DNA of 64,000 nt from Lysobacterales bacterium. GTDB taxonomy: Bacteria > Pseudomonadota > Gammaproteobacteria > Xanthomonadales > Xanthomonadaceae. The stretch covers positions 868,001-932,000 of the forward strand of contig JADCRD010000001.1 in NCBI GenBank assembly GCA_014946745.1, written 5' to 3'. Below, in pieces: positions 1 through 7,450 of the stretch (position 1 is the stretch's first letter; every line of letters begins with the position of its first letter). The notes beneath the pieces are model-generated. The model did no database searches and was not told the origin of the DNA. It worked only from the letters and a program-made list of their open reading frames with translations. The translations under genes and the position numbers were made by a program.

Positions 1-692
1 CGCATCCGACCTCACTGCGCGTGCCCTTCTCGGCCGACAGCCTGTGGAAGACCAGCGTCGCCATGCTGGGCAATCGCACCTTCATGACGCTCAGCGTGAT
101 CGGCACGCTCAACTTCGGCGCGCTGTTCATCTACATCGCCTCGGCGCCGGTGTTCGTGATGCAGCATCTCGGAATGAACGAGCAGCAGTTCGGCTGGTTC
201 TTCGCGCCGGCGGTGGGCGGCATGGCCCTCGGCGCCTTCCTCTCCGGGCGCACGGCCGGGCGCATCAGCGCGCGGCGCGCGGCGTCGATCGGCTTCGGTA
301 TCTGCCTGTTCGCCACGCTTGCCGGTGTGGCCTACGCCGCGCTGGCGGATACGCCGCGCTTCCCTTGGGCGGTGCTGCCGATCGCGCTCAACTCGGTGGG
401 GGTGGCGCTGGTCTTCCCGATCGTCACCTTGGCCATCCTCGACCTGTATCCGCGTCACCGCGGGGCGGCCTCGTCGATGCAGAGCTTTGTCAGCCTGCTG
501 ATCAATGCCGGCGTGGCGGGGCTGATCTCGCCGCTGGTCAGCGGCAGCGTACTCGGCCTAGCCCTGACCGCACTCGCAGGCTGCGTCCTGGCGATCGGAT
601 TCTGGGCCTTGTATCTGCGGCAGAGCCGACACGCCCTGCACGCGCCGCAGTCGGGCGAGGCGCCGGGGCTGGAGCCGACGGAGCGGCTGTAG
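1..692 (+). CDS. MFS drug-exporter, Bcr/CflA-like (C-terminal part)
   Basis: This is the C-terminal half of an inner-membrane major-facilitator transporter; the reading frame is open to the window edge (from base 3), so the true start lies upstream. About six hydrophobic helices are visible. Short charged loops such as SGRTAGRISARR and DLYPRHRGAASSMQSF look like the cytoplasmic loops of the second half of Bcr/CflA-type multidrug exporters, where the R-G-x-A-x-S loop between helices 10 and 11 is typical. The substrate cannot be read from the sequence. A GTG at 21 is an internal codon rather than a convincing start because no Shine-Dalgarno precedes it. The tail is hydrophilic. The next gene converges 18 bp downstream. 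Confidence 0.75.
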   Translation, partial: HPTSLRVPFSADSLWKTSVAMLGNRTFMTLSVIGTLNFGALFIYIASAPVFVMQHLGMNEQQFGWFFAPAVGGMALGAFLSGRTAGRISARRAASIGFGICLFATLAGVAYAALADTPRFPWAVLPIALNSVGVALVFPIVTLAILDLYPRHRGAASSMQSFVSLLINAGVAGLISPLVSGSVLGLALTALAGCVLAIGFWALYLRQSRHALHAPQSGEAPGLEPTERL

Positions 693-710
693 TCGCTTCG
701 GCTCTGGGGC

Positions 711-1523
711 TCAGCGCCCCATCAGCTTCTGAACCATCTGCACCAGCCGATTGCCGGCCATCAGCTCGCGCACGCGGGCTTCGTCCGCAAGGGCCTGCTC
801 GCCGAGGTCCTGTTCGATGCGGCGCTTGGCCTGCTCGCGCTGCACCTTGGCGGCCAGGGTGCGGCGCACGTCCTCGTCGACGCTTTCGCGGCCGAAGCTT
901 GCATCGTCATGCGTCAGGTAGCGGCCCAGGGAGTCGAACAGCTCCGCCGTCAGCTGCGTGTGGCGGAAGCTGCGCACCGTGGTGGCGAAGCCGTAGAAGT
1001 TGGTCAGCGAGATGCGGGCCACACCCAGGGCCTGGCCGGCCTCGATGGTGAGCGTCAGCGGGATGCGTCCACGCGCCTGGAAGCGCCCAGCCACGACTTC
1101 GCCGTTGGCATTCTTGCGGCTCTCCTGCAGGCCCGACAGGCGGTGCTTGCTGAAGATCTGGCTGACCGCCTGGGTGCGCACCAGGCCTTCCGTCTCCAGC
1201 ACCGGGCATTCCTCGGACAGCACGGTCGCGAAGCACTCGAACTGGATCTCGACGCTGTCGGTGCCCGGCGTGGCGCGCAGCGTGTAGGGCGGCTCGGCCT
1301 GGGCAACCACATCGCCATAGCCGGGCAGGCTGTAGACCACGCGGATGCGCTTCTTGAGCTCGTTCAGGTGGGTGCTGATCTGCTTCAGAAACTCGTAGAG
1401 GTTCTGCACCTTGGGGCCGAGACGCTCGGTCCACAGGCCTTCTTTGGGCTCCTCGTGCAACACGGCCTGCTCGCCGGTGCGGCGGCGTTCGGCCTCCTGC
1501 TTGAGCTCGTCCAGAATTCCCAT
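711..1523 (-). CDS. Hypothetical protein with helical ends
   Basis: A 270-residue soluble protein that I do not recognise. The ATG at 1523 begins MGILDELKQEAERRR; the open frame continues upstream but that part has the composition of non-coding DNA. Charged helical segments lie at the N-terminus (residues about 1-60, possible coiled coil) and C-terminus (about 215-270, KVQREQAKRRIEQDLGEQ). The middle, about 65-200, has alternating hydrophobic residues suggesting a beta-rich domain. There is no signal peptide, membrane helix or catalytic motif. It converges with the MFS gene and diverges from the SPFH gene. It may be a lineage-specific conserved protein. Function unknown. Confidence 0.7.
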   Translation of the reverse strand: MGILDELKQEAERRRTGEQAVLHEEPKEGLWTERLGPKVQNLYEFLKQISTHLNELKKRIRVVYSLPGYGDVVAQAEPPYTLRATPGTDSVEIQFECFATVLSEECPVLETEGLVRTQAVSQIFSKHRLSGLQESRKNANGEVVAGRFQARGRIPLTLTIEAGQALGVARISLTNFYGFATTVRSFRHTQLTAELFDSLGRYLTHDDASFGRESVDEDVRRTLAAKVQREQAKRRIEQDLGEQALADEARVRELMAGNRLVQMVQKLMGR

Positions 1524-1771
1524 GCGTATCCCCGATTGCGGAACAGGGCCCCCAGCGGACCACCGCGGCAGTGTAGCCAATGGCCTCGCGGCGGCGAAGC
1601 GCGGGCGGCCTGGGGCGCGCTGATCGTCACGAATCGCGAGGCCCGCCGTCGAGCGGCCCGCGTGCAGCACGCGTCGCGGTACCGCCGGCACTCACGTAGC
1701 ATCGGGCGCGCTGCGCTTCGCCTTGACCTACCCCCGTTCATCGCCCCCGGGAGGGCCCCATGGAGGATTCA

Positions 1772-2740
1772 ATGAGCATCTTCGTCGTCATCCTGATCGG
1801 CTTCGTCGTCATCACCCTGTTCAAGGGCGTGCGTTCGGTGCCGCAGGGTTTCGAGTACACCGTGGAGCGCTTCGGCCGCTACACGCACACGCTGCCGCCG
1901 GGCCTGGGCTTCATCATCCCCTGGGTGGATGCAGTCGGTCGCAAGATGAACATGATGGAGCAGGTGCTGGACGTGCCGAGCCAGGATGTCATCACCCGCG
2001 ACAACGCGGTGGTCAAGGTGGACGGCGTGGTGTTCTACCAGGTGCTGGACGCCGCCAAGGCGGCCTACGAGGTGGCGCAGCTGGAGATCGCCATTCTCAA
2101 CCTGACCATGACCAATATCCGCACGGTGCTGGGCTCGATGGACTTGGACGAGTCGCTGTCCAAGCGCGATGAGATCAACGCGCGCCTGCTGGCGGTGGTC
2201 GACGACGCCACCCATCCTTGGGGCCTCAAGGTCAACCGCATCGAGATCAAGGACATCCAGCCGCCGCGCGACCTGGTCGATTCGATGGCGCGGCAGATGA
2301 AGGCCGAGCGCGAGAAGCGCGCCAACATCCTCGATGCCGAAGGCCATCGCGCCGCCGAGATCCTGCGCGCCGAGGGCGAAAAGCAGGCGGCCATCCTTGA
2401 AGCCGAAGGGCGTCGCGAGGCCGCCTATCGCGACGCCGAGGCGCGCGAGCGTCTGGCCGAGGCCGAGGCCAAGGCGACCACGATGGTGAGCCAGGCGATC
2501 GCCCAGGGCGATGTGCAGGCGGTGAACTACTTCGTCGCCCAGAAGTACGTCGAGGCGATGAAGGAGTTCGCTCGCAGCCCGAACCAGAAGACGCTGCTGC
2601 TGCCGATGGAGAGCACCGGCATCCTCGGCGCTCTGGCCGGCATCGCCGAGCTGGCCCAGGCCAATCGCCCCGAGACCGCGCCCAAGGCGCCGACCCCGCC
2701 GCCGCGTCCGGCCGGTGCGGCCAACTTCAAGGTGGAGTGA
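1772..2740 (+). CDS. qmcA: SPFH/band-7 membrane scaffold protein (QmcA/paraslipin type)
   Basis: A 322-residue SPFH (stomatin/prohibitin/flotillin/HflK) protein that oligomerises at the inner membrane and organises membrane microdomains or protease complexes. One N-terminal membrane helix (MSIFVVILIGFVVITLF) is followed by the band-7 domain (about 20-180; VPQGFEYTVERFGRY, and the region around DLVDSMARQMKAEREKRA). An Ala/Glu-rich coiled coil (about 180-240) and a Pro-rich tail follow. The start at 1772 is preferred over the ATG at 1760 because GGAGG lies at 1762-1766, six bases upstream. An nfeD gene follows after 5 bp, the classical SPFH-NfeD pairing, so the two are almost certainly co-transcribed. 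Confidence 0.93.
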   Translation: MSIFVVILIGFVVITLFKGVRSVPQGFEYTVERFGRYTHTLPPGLGFIIPWVDAVGRKMNMMEQVLDVPSQDVITRDNAVVKVDGVVFYQVLDAAKAAYEVAQLEIAILNLTMTNIRTVLGSMDLDESLSKRDEINARLLAVVDDATHPWGLKVNRIEIKDIQPPRDLVDSMARQMKAEREKRANILDAEGHRAAEILRAEGEKQAAILEAEGRREAAYRDAEARERLAEAEAKATTMVSQAIAQGDVQAVNYFVAQKYVEAMKEFARSPNQKTLLLPMESTGILGALAGIAELAQANRPETAPKAPTPPPRPAGAANFKVE

Positions 2741-2745
2741 TCGGC

Positions 2746-3186
2746 ATGAACAGCTGGATGCAGTCGCCGTGGTTCTGGTGGGGCGTGGCGCTGGCCCTGT
2801 TCGCTACCGAAGCCATGCTGCCGGGCACTTTTCTGCTTTGGCTGGGCTTCGCCGCTGTGGCGACCGCCTTGCTGGTGCTCGCACTGCCGATCGATCCGGT
2901 GACCCAGTGGTTTCTGTTCGGCGTGCTGGGGCTGGTCTCGGTGGGCATTGGCTGGAAGCTGCGCACGCGCATCAACGCCAAGCCTGAGGATCACCTCACG
3001 CTCAATCGCAAAGGCGCGCAGCTCATCGGCCAGGTCTTTCCGCTGGAGTCAGCGATCGTCGACGGCCGCGGCCGCTTGAAGATCGGCGATGCCTTCTGGC
3101 GCGCTGAGGGGCCGGATCTGCCGCAGGGCACGCGGGTACGCGTGGTTGCGGTCGACGGCGCAGGACTGCGGGTCGAGTCGGCCTGA
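2746..3186 (+). CDS. NfeD-family membrane protein
   Basis: A 146-residue short-form NfeD protein (YbbK-like) without the ClpP-like protease domain. Two to three membrane helices fill residues about 8-75 (for example FWWGVALALFATEAMLPGTF, where the EA-x-x-P-G-T element is typical). A C-terminal OB-fold domain follows (about 80-146; LIGQVFPLESAIVDGRGRLKIGD). NfeD OB domains are known to act with SPFH proteins, and here the gene directly follows the SPFH gene with a 5-bp gap. A GTG at 2737 overlapping the upstream stop is an alternative start, but the ATG at 2746 gives the normal N-terminus. Confidence 0.9.
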   Translation: MNSWMQSPWFWWGVALALFATEAMLPGTFLLWLGFAAVATALLVLALPIDPVTQWFLFGVLGLVSVGIGWKLRTRINAKPEDHLTLNRKGAQLIGQVFPLESAIVDGRGRLKIGDAFWRAEGPDLPQGTRVRVVAVDGAGLRVESA

Positions 3187-3268
3187 GGCCGCGCCGTGGC
3201 TTCGGGGCCCTGCGGGCGGCGCTGCGTCGCGCGCGGCAGCGCTGGGATCTCAAGCGTGGCCCGGTGGA

Positions 3269-3416
3269 ACGTCTGATCAACGCCGTCGTGGCGTTGATCA
3301 GAACTCGCGAATCCGGCGCGTGCCGGGGCTCGCTTCCGCTGGATCAGGTACTCGCCGACGCCATCCGCGAGCGCGCCCTTGGCGGCGCGCGGACAACGCC
3401 CGTGGGTCAGAGCGTC
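3269..3416 (+). repeat. Hairpin plus member M1 of a convergent-intergenic repeat family
   Basis: This non-coding gap lies between the convergent nfeD and TonB-like genes. A perfect 13-bp stem (TCTGATCAACGCC at 3272-3284, complement at 3290-3302, loop GTCGT) is followed by about 90 bp. That stretch resembles, in the same orientation, 63565-63690 and, inverted, 39140-39250. Shared blocks include CCGGCGCG, GCTCGCTTCCGC-GGATCA and CGCGAGCGCGCCC. The hairpin may act as a bidirectional terminator; there is no U tract. The remainder of 3187-3268 shows nothing. Confidence 0.65.
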
Positions 3417-4484
3417 CTAATCGAGCTTGAACACGAAGCTGCGGCTGGCGCGCACGCTTCGGCCGGGGGCTTCGTACTGCCATTCCTCCATGGCCGCCAC
3501 GGCCGCACGATCGAAGATGCGCGGCGGGTCGCTGCGAATCACCTCGACGTCGCTCACGCTGCCATCGGGATTGATGGTGAAGCCCACTTCGACCGTGCCC
3601 TCAAGACGACGTCGCCCCGCGCCGGGCGGGTAGCGGGGCGGCACCTGGCGGACGACCTTGGGCAAGGCCCCGGCGCCTGCTGGCCCCGGCGCTGCCGCGG
3701 CTGGCTCGGGCGCGTCCGCCTCGTTTGCCGCCGGCTCTGGAAGGCGGTCTGCCGCGGTGCCCCCCGGACTTTGCGATGTGGCCGGCGCGGACGGAACCGC
3801 CGCGTCCGAGGGGCCGGAGCCGTCTTGTGCGGGCGGCGCCTGCCCGGCGCTCGGCGCGGGCGCGGTTGCGGAGTCCGCGGCGGCGGGAGTCGTCGGCGCG
3901 GTGGCGCCCGGGCTTGCCGGTGCGGTCGCGGCTTGCGCAGACGCGGGCGGCTCGGCCTCTGCGGATTCGCGAGCAGCCTCATCGGCAGCCGCCTCCGCCA
4001 GGCGCTGCAAGGCCCTCTGCAGTCGCGGCAAGGCCGGTGCATTGGCCTCGGCCCGCTCCAGCAGCGCCAGCACGCGCTCGGCTTCGGCCTGATCCCCGGC
4101 CGCAATCCGCTGCTCGATGTGCAGCACCGCGTAGGGGACCAGATCACGCAGCGCGTAGGCCAACTGGACATCGTCGGGTTGTTCGACAGTGGCCTGCAGG
4201 AACAGCTCGAAGGCGTTGTCGCCGGGCGGGGTGAACAGGCGCTGCGCGCGCAGCGCGGATTCGGCGCGCTGCGCGACGGTCGCCGTGGCCTCTGCTGCCG
4301 GCGCGGCCGGGTCAGCTGCCGTAGCCGCCTGCGGCTCGCTGGGGGTTGTCTCCGGCGCGGATTCGCCAGAGCAGGCCGTGAGCAGGCAGAGCAGCGCGGC
4401 GCCCAGTGCGCTGCGGCGAATCTGCGGTTCCTTGAAGCCTGCCACGGAGGCCGTGGCCCGGCGGGTTATCTGGAATATGAGCAT
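3417..4484 (-). CDS. TonB C-terminal-domain lipoprotein
   Basis: A 355-residue protein ending in a TonB_C domain (about 270-355; VPPRYPPGAGRRRLEGTVEV, then GFTINPDGSVSDVEVIRSDP and AAMEEWQYEAPG), the fold that contacts TonB boxes of outer-membrane receptors. The N-terminus is not a plain membrane anchor but a lipoprotein signal (LGAALLCLLTAC|S, lipobox L-T-A-C). A helical region (about 70-160, perhaps degenerate TPR) and a long Ala/Pro linker (160-265) suited to spanning periplasm follow. The start at 4484 is supported by AGGGGA upstream. TonB partners ExbB and ExbD are not nearby. It could be a periplasmic TonB-like adaptor rather than a true energy transducer. Confidence 0.8.
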   Translation of the reverse strand: MLIFQITRRATASVAGFKEPQIRRSALGAALLCLLTACSGESAPETTPSEPQAATAADPAAPAAEATATVAQRAESALRAQRLFTPPGDNAFELFLQATVEQPDDVQLAYALRDLVPYAVLHIEQRIAAGDQAEAERVLALLERAEANAPALPRLQRALQRLAEAAADEAARESAEAEPPASAQAATAPASPGATAPTTPAAADSATAPAPSAGQAPPAQDGSGPSDAAVPSAPATSQSPGGTAADRLPEPAANEADAPEPAAAAPGPAGAGALPKVVRQVPPRYPPGAGRRRLEGTVEVGFTINPDGSVSDVEVIRSDPPRIFDRAAVAAMEEWQYEAPGRSVRASRSFVFKLD

Positions 4485-4701
4485 CGTGAATGTCCCCTGC
4501 TGCAACCGACGCGTAACGCCGACCCGGGTGCGCAGAGCCCAAAGAAAACGGGCCCGATCGAAGTCGGCAGCGTTCAGCGGATTCCCCGCGGCGAGCATAT
4601 TCCAACCGTACGCAATCGCATGTTGCGCTGCCGCAGCCTGCGGTCCGGCTGTGCGGCGCGTCGCGAACAGGCGATCCGCGGGCCGGTTATCCTCGCCCCC
4701 G

Positions 4702-5427
4702 ATGCCCGGCCTGCCTAACCCGCCTCGTTCGTTTCGCATTCTGGTCTGGGCGTTCTGCGCAGGCTTGAGCGCCCTCGCGCGCGCGGGCAATCCGTCTGCT
4801 GAGCTGCTGGCTCAGGCCCCCGGCCTGAAGCGCGAGGTGCTGGAACTGGCCGTGTCGGCCTTCGAGTGCGCGCGCCGCGCGGGTCAAGCCCCGAGCGCGC
4901 GGCGGCTGGCGGTGATCGACTATTCGCTGCCCTCGACGGAGCCGCGCATGTGGGTGTTCGACATGCGGCGACAGCGTCTGCTGTACGCCGAGCACGTGGC
5001 GCACGGACAGGGCAGCGGTGAGAACCTGGCCACCGAGTTCTCGAATATCGAGGGCAGCCACCAGACCAGCCTGGGTCTGTTCGTGACCGATCAGACCTAC
5101 CACGGCGCGAACGGTTACTCGCTGCGAATGGACGGGTTGGACCCCGGCTTCAACGATCGGGCGCGCCAGCGCGCCATCGTCATGCACGGCGCGCCCTACG
5201 TCGACCCGGCGTTCGCCCGCGTGCAGGGCCGCCTGGGACGCAGTCAAGGCTGCCCGGCGGTGCGTTCCGGCATCGCCCGGCCGCTGATCGATCAGCTGCG
5301 CCATGGCCAGCTGCTGTTCGCCTACTACCCGGACCCGCAGTGGTTGGCCAATGCGCACAGCCTGTCCTGCCTGCGGCTGGCGCGCGCAGGGCGAGCCGGC
5401 AAGGTGAAGCCGGCCGGCGGACCTTGA
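4702..5427 (+). CDS. Exported murein L,D-transpeptidase-like protein (YkuD_2 type)
   Basis: A 241-residue exported protein with signal peptide (ILVWAFCAGLSALARA, cleavage near 28). The body matches the murein L,D-transpeptidase catalytic-domain family. It contains IDYSLPSTEPRMWVFDM, the G-Q-G-S-G-E-N-L-A-T-x-F-S-N segment, His162 in IVMHGAPY and Cys184 in GRSQGCPAV, the expected catalytic His/Cys pair. Such enzymes act in the periplasm on peptidoglycan stem peptides through a Cys thioester, although the exact reaction of this subfamily is unsettled. The start at 4702 is chosen because it begins the signal peptide. A second, YcbB-like L,D-transpeptidase follows 170 bp downstream on the same strand. 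Confidence 0.88.
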   Translation: MPGLPNPPRSFRILVWAFCAGLSALARAGNPSAELLAQAPGLKREVLELAVSAFECARRAGQAPSARRLAVIDYSLPSTEPRMWVFDMRRQRLLYAEHVAHGQGSGENLATEFSNIEGSHQTSLGLFVTDQTYHGANGYSLRMDGLDPGFNDRARQRAIVMHGAPYVDPAFARVQGRLGRSQGCPAVRSGIARPLIDQLRHGQLLFAYYPDPQWLANAHSLSCLRLARAGRAGKVKPAGGP

Positions 5428-5597
5428 GGGTCTCGAGGCCTGCGCGGCCTCGCGCACGCTGAATCGCGGGCCTGGCTGCCCCTTCTGCGACTGCCTTGGA
5501 TGCCCTCATGGCCGACGGTTGGACGCGACCGGCGAGCGTTCGTGCGCGCCAGACCTCACAATGCCGGGCCCGTTCTGGCTGGCCCCGCCTGGTTTCG

Positions 5598-7364
5598 ATG
5601 ACTGCTTCGCTGTGTGTTTCGCGCTCTCGCCGCTGCGGCAGCCTGCTGTTTTGCGGATTGCTCGCCATCGCGCCGCTGGTTAAGGCCGAACCGCCTGCAG
5701 CCACGCAGACCCCGCCGCTGCAGGCGCTGCTTGGCGAGCCTGGTCAGGCGCTGCAGGTGCAGGGGCAGCCCCTGCATGCGCCAGATGCGCTACGCAGCTT
5801 CTACGCCGCCCGCGGCTACCGGCTGGCCTGGACCGAAGACGCCGGCTGTGGCAGCCACTACGCGGAGCTGCTGCACGCCATCGCAGCCAGCGATGCGCAC
5901 GGACTTTCGCCGGGCGACTACCACCTGGAGCCCTTGCTGAGCGCACCCGCCTGCACGCTGACCGAGGAGCTGCTGGCCAGCGATGCCTGGCTGAGCCTGG
6001 CCTCGCATCTGCGCGGCGGGCGCATCGATCCCCTGCACGTCGAGCCTGACTGGACGGTGCAGCGACCCAGCCTGGACGCGCCGGCCGCGCTTGAGCTCGC
6101 GCTGCAGGCGGGACGCGTGGCCGCGGCGCTCGATGCCTTGGCGCCGCAGGATGACTTCTACCGCGCGCTGCGCGCGGCGCTGCTCATCGAGCGCGCCCAG
6201 CTCGACGCGCCACGGCCTGCACCTGTGGAGCCTGGCGACAGCCTCAAGCCGGGTGACCGCGGGCCGCGCGTTGCCCAGCTGCGTGCGCTGCTGCGCGCAG
6301 AAGGGCATGCCGCAGAGCCACTCGCGGTGCAGCCCGAGGCGATCGCCAGCGGGGCTGTGCCTTCACCGCTCGCCGACGCCGCCGAGCCGCCCCAGGCCTC
6401 CAGCGTGATCGCCACCGAGCCGCCCCAGCCCTCCAGCGCGAACCTCGCCGAGGCGCCTGCGGGCGATCCCCTGGAGTTCTTCGATTCCGGCCTCGAAACC
6501 GCGCTCAAGGCCTACCAGCAGCGGGTCAATCTGGAGCCCGACGGCGTTGCCGGCCGCATGACCCTGGCCCAGCTCGCGCGCGGGCCGGCCGAACGGATCG
6601 ATCAGCTGCGCGTGAACCTGGAGCGCTGGCGCTGGTTGCCGGCCGACCTGGGCGCGCGCCATCTGCGCGTCAACATCGCCGACTACCGGCTTGAAGCCTG
6701 GAATGCGGGCCGCATCGAGCGCATTCACCGGGTCGTCGTCGGCACCGGCTACCGGCAGACGCCGAGCTTCTCGGCGCGCATGCGCTACGTGGTGCTGAAC
6801 CCCTGGTGGGAAGTGCCGCGCCGGCTCGCCACGCAGGACAAGCTGCCGCTGTTTCAGCGCGATCCCGAGGCCTTCGCGCGCGGCGGCTACGCTCTGCTCG
6901 ACCCTCAGGGACAGCCGGTCGATGCGGCCGGCGTCGATTTCAGCCAGCTCTCGCGCAATCGCTTCCCCTACCGCCTTCGTCAGCAGCCGGGGCCGGCCAA
7001 TGCGCTGGGGCAGGTCAAGCTGATCCTGCCCAACGGTCATGATGTCTACCTGCACGACACGCCCAGCCGCGGCCTGTTTGCGCGGGTGCGGCGCAGCTTC
7101 TCCTCCGGCTGCATCCGCGTCGACGATGCCTTGGGCCTGACCGAATGGGTGCTGGCCGGCGTCCGCGGCTTCGATCGCACACGCATCGACGCGGTGGTCG
7201 CCAGCGGGCAGGAGACGCGCGTCGATCTCGCCGAACCATTGCCGGTGCATCTGCTTTACCTCACCGCGGTGGGGGATGAGGCGGGCGGACTGCGCCTCAT
7301 TGATGACCTCTACGGTCGCGACGGGCGCGTGCTCGATGCGCTCAACCGCAGGGCTCCGCTGTGA
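5598..7364 (+). CDS. L,D-transpeptidase with peptidoglycan-binding domain (YcbB/LdtD-like)
   Basis: A 588-residue periplasmic enzyme that would make 3-3 crosslinks in peptidoglycan. A signal peptide begins at MTASLCVSRSRRCGSLLF and is followed by the YcbB-type scaffold domain (LRSFYAARGYRLAWTED, then LSPGDYHLEPL). Next comes a peptidoglycan-binding domain (LKPGDRGPRVAQLRALLRAE ... YQQRVNLEPDGVAGRMTLAQL). The catalytic YkuD domain has His486 (YLHDTPSRGLF) and Cys505 (SFSSGCIRVDD), the full HxxxxxxxxxxxxSxGCxR pattern. The binding domain is split by about 50 Ala/Pro/Ser-rich residues containing an imperfect 33-bp direct repeat at 6384-6440. Part of a two-gene L,D-transpeptidase stretch. Confidence 0.93.
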   Translation: MTASLCVSRSRRCGSLLFCGLLAIAPLVKAEPPAATQTPPLQALLGEPGQALQVQGQPLHAPDALRSFYAARGYRLAWTEDAGCGSHYAELLHAIAASDAHGLSPGDYHLEPLLSAPACTLTEELLASDAWLSLASHLRGGRIDPLHVEPDWTVQRPSLDAPAALELALQAGRVAAALDALAPQDDFYRALRAALLIERAQLDAPRPAPVEPGDSLKPGDRGPRVAQLRALLRAEGHAAEPLAVQPEAIASGAVPSPLADAAEPPQASSVIATEPPQPSSANLAEAPAGDPLEFFDSGLETALKAYQQRVNLEPDGVAGRMTLAQLARGPAERIDQLRVNLERWRWLPADLGARHLRVNIADYRLEAWNAGRIERIHRVVVGTGYRQTPSFSARMRYVVLNPWWEVPRRLATQDKLPLFQRDPEAFARGGYALLDPQGQPVDAAGVDFSQLSRNRFPYRLRQQPGPANALGQVKLILPNGHDVYLHDTPSRGLFARVRRSFSSGCIRVDDALGLTEWVLAGVRGFDRTRIDAVVASGQETRVDLAEPLPVHLLYLTAVGDEAGGLRLIDDLYGRDGRVLDALNRRAPL

Positions 7365-7450
7365 ATCGCGCGGTGGATGGCCAGCGCCGGACGGCCGCGA
7401 TTGCGCGCGACCTCTGCCTGACTGCCATGCGCGGCGCCTAGAATCGGCCT

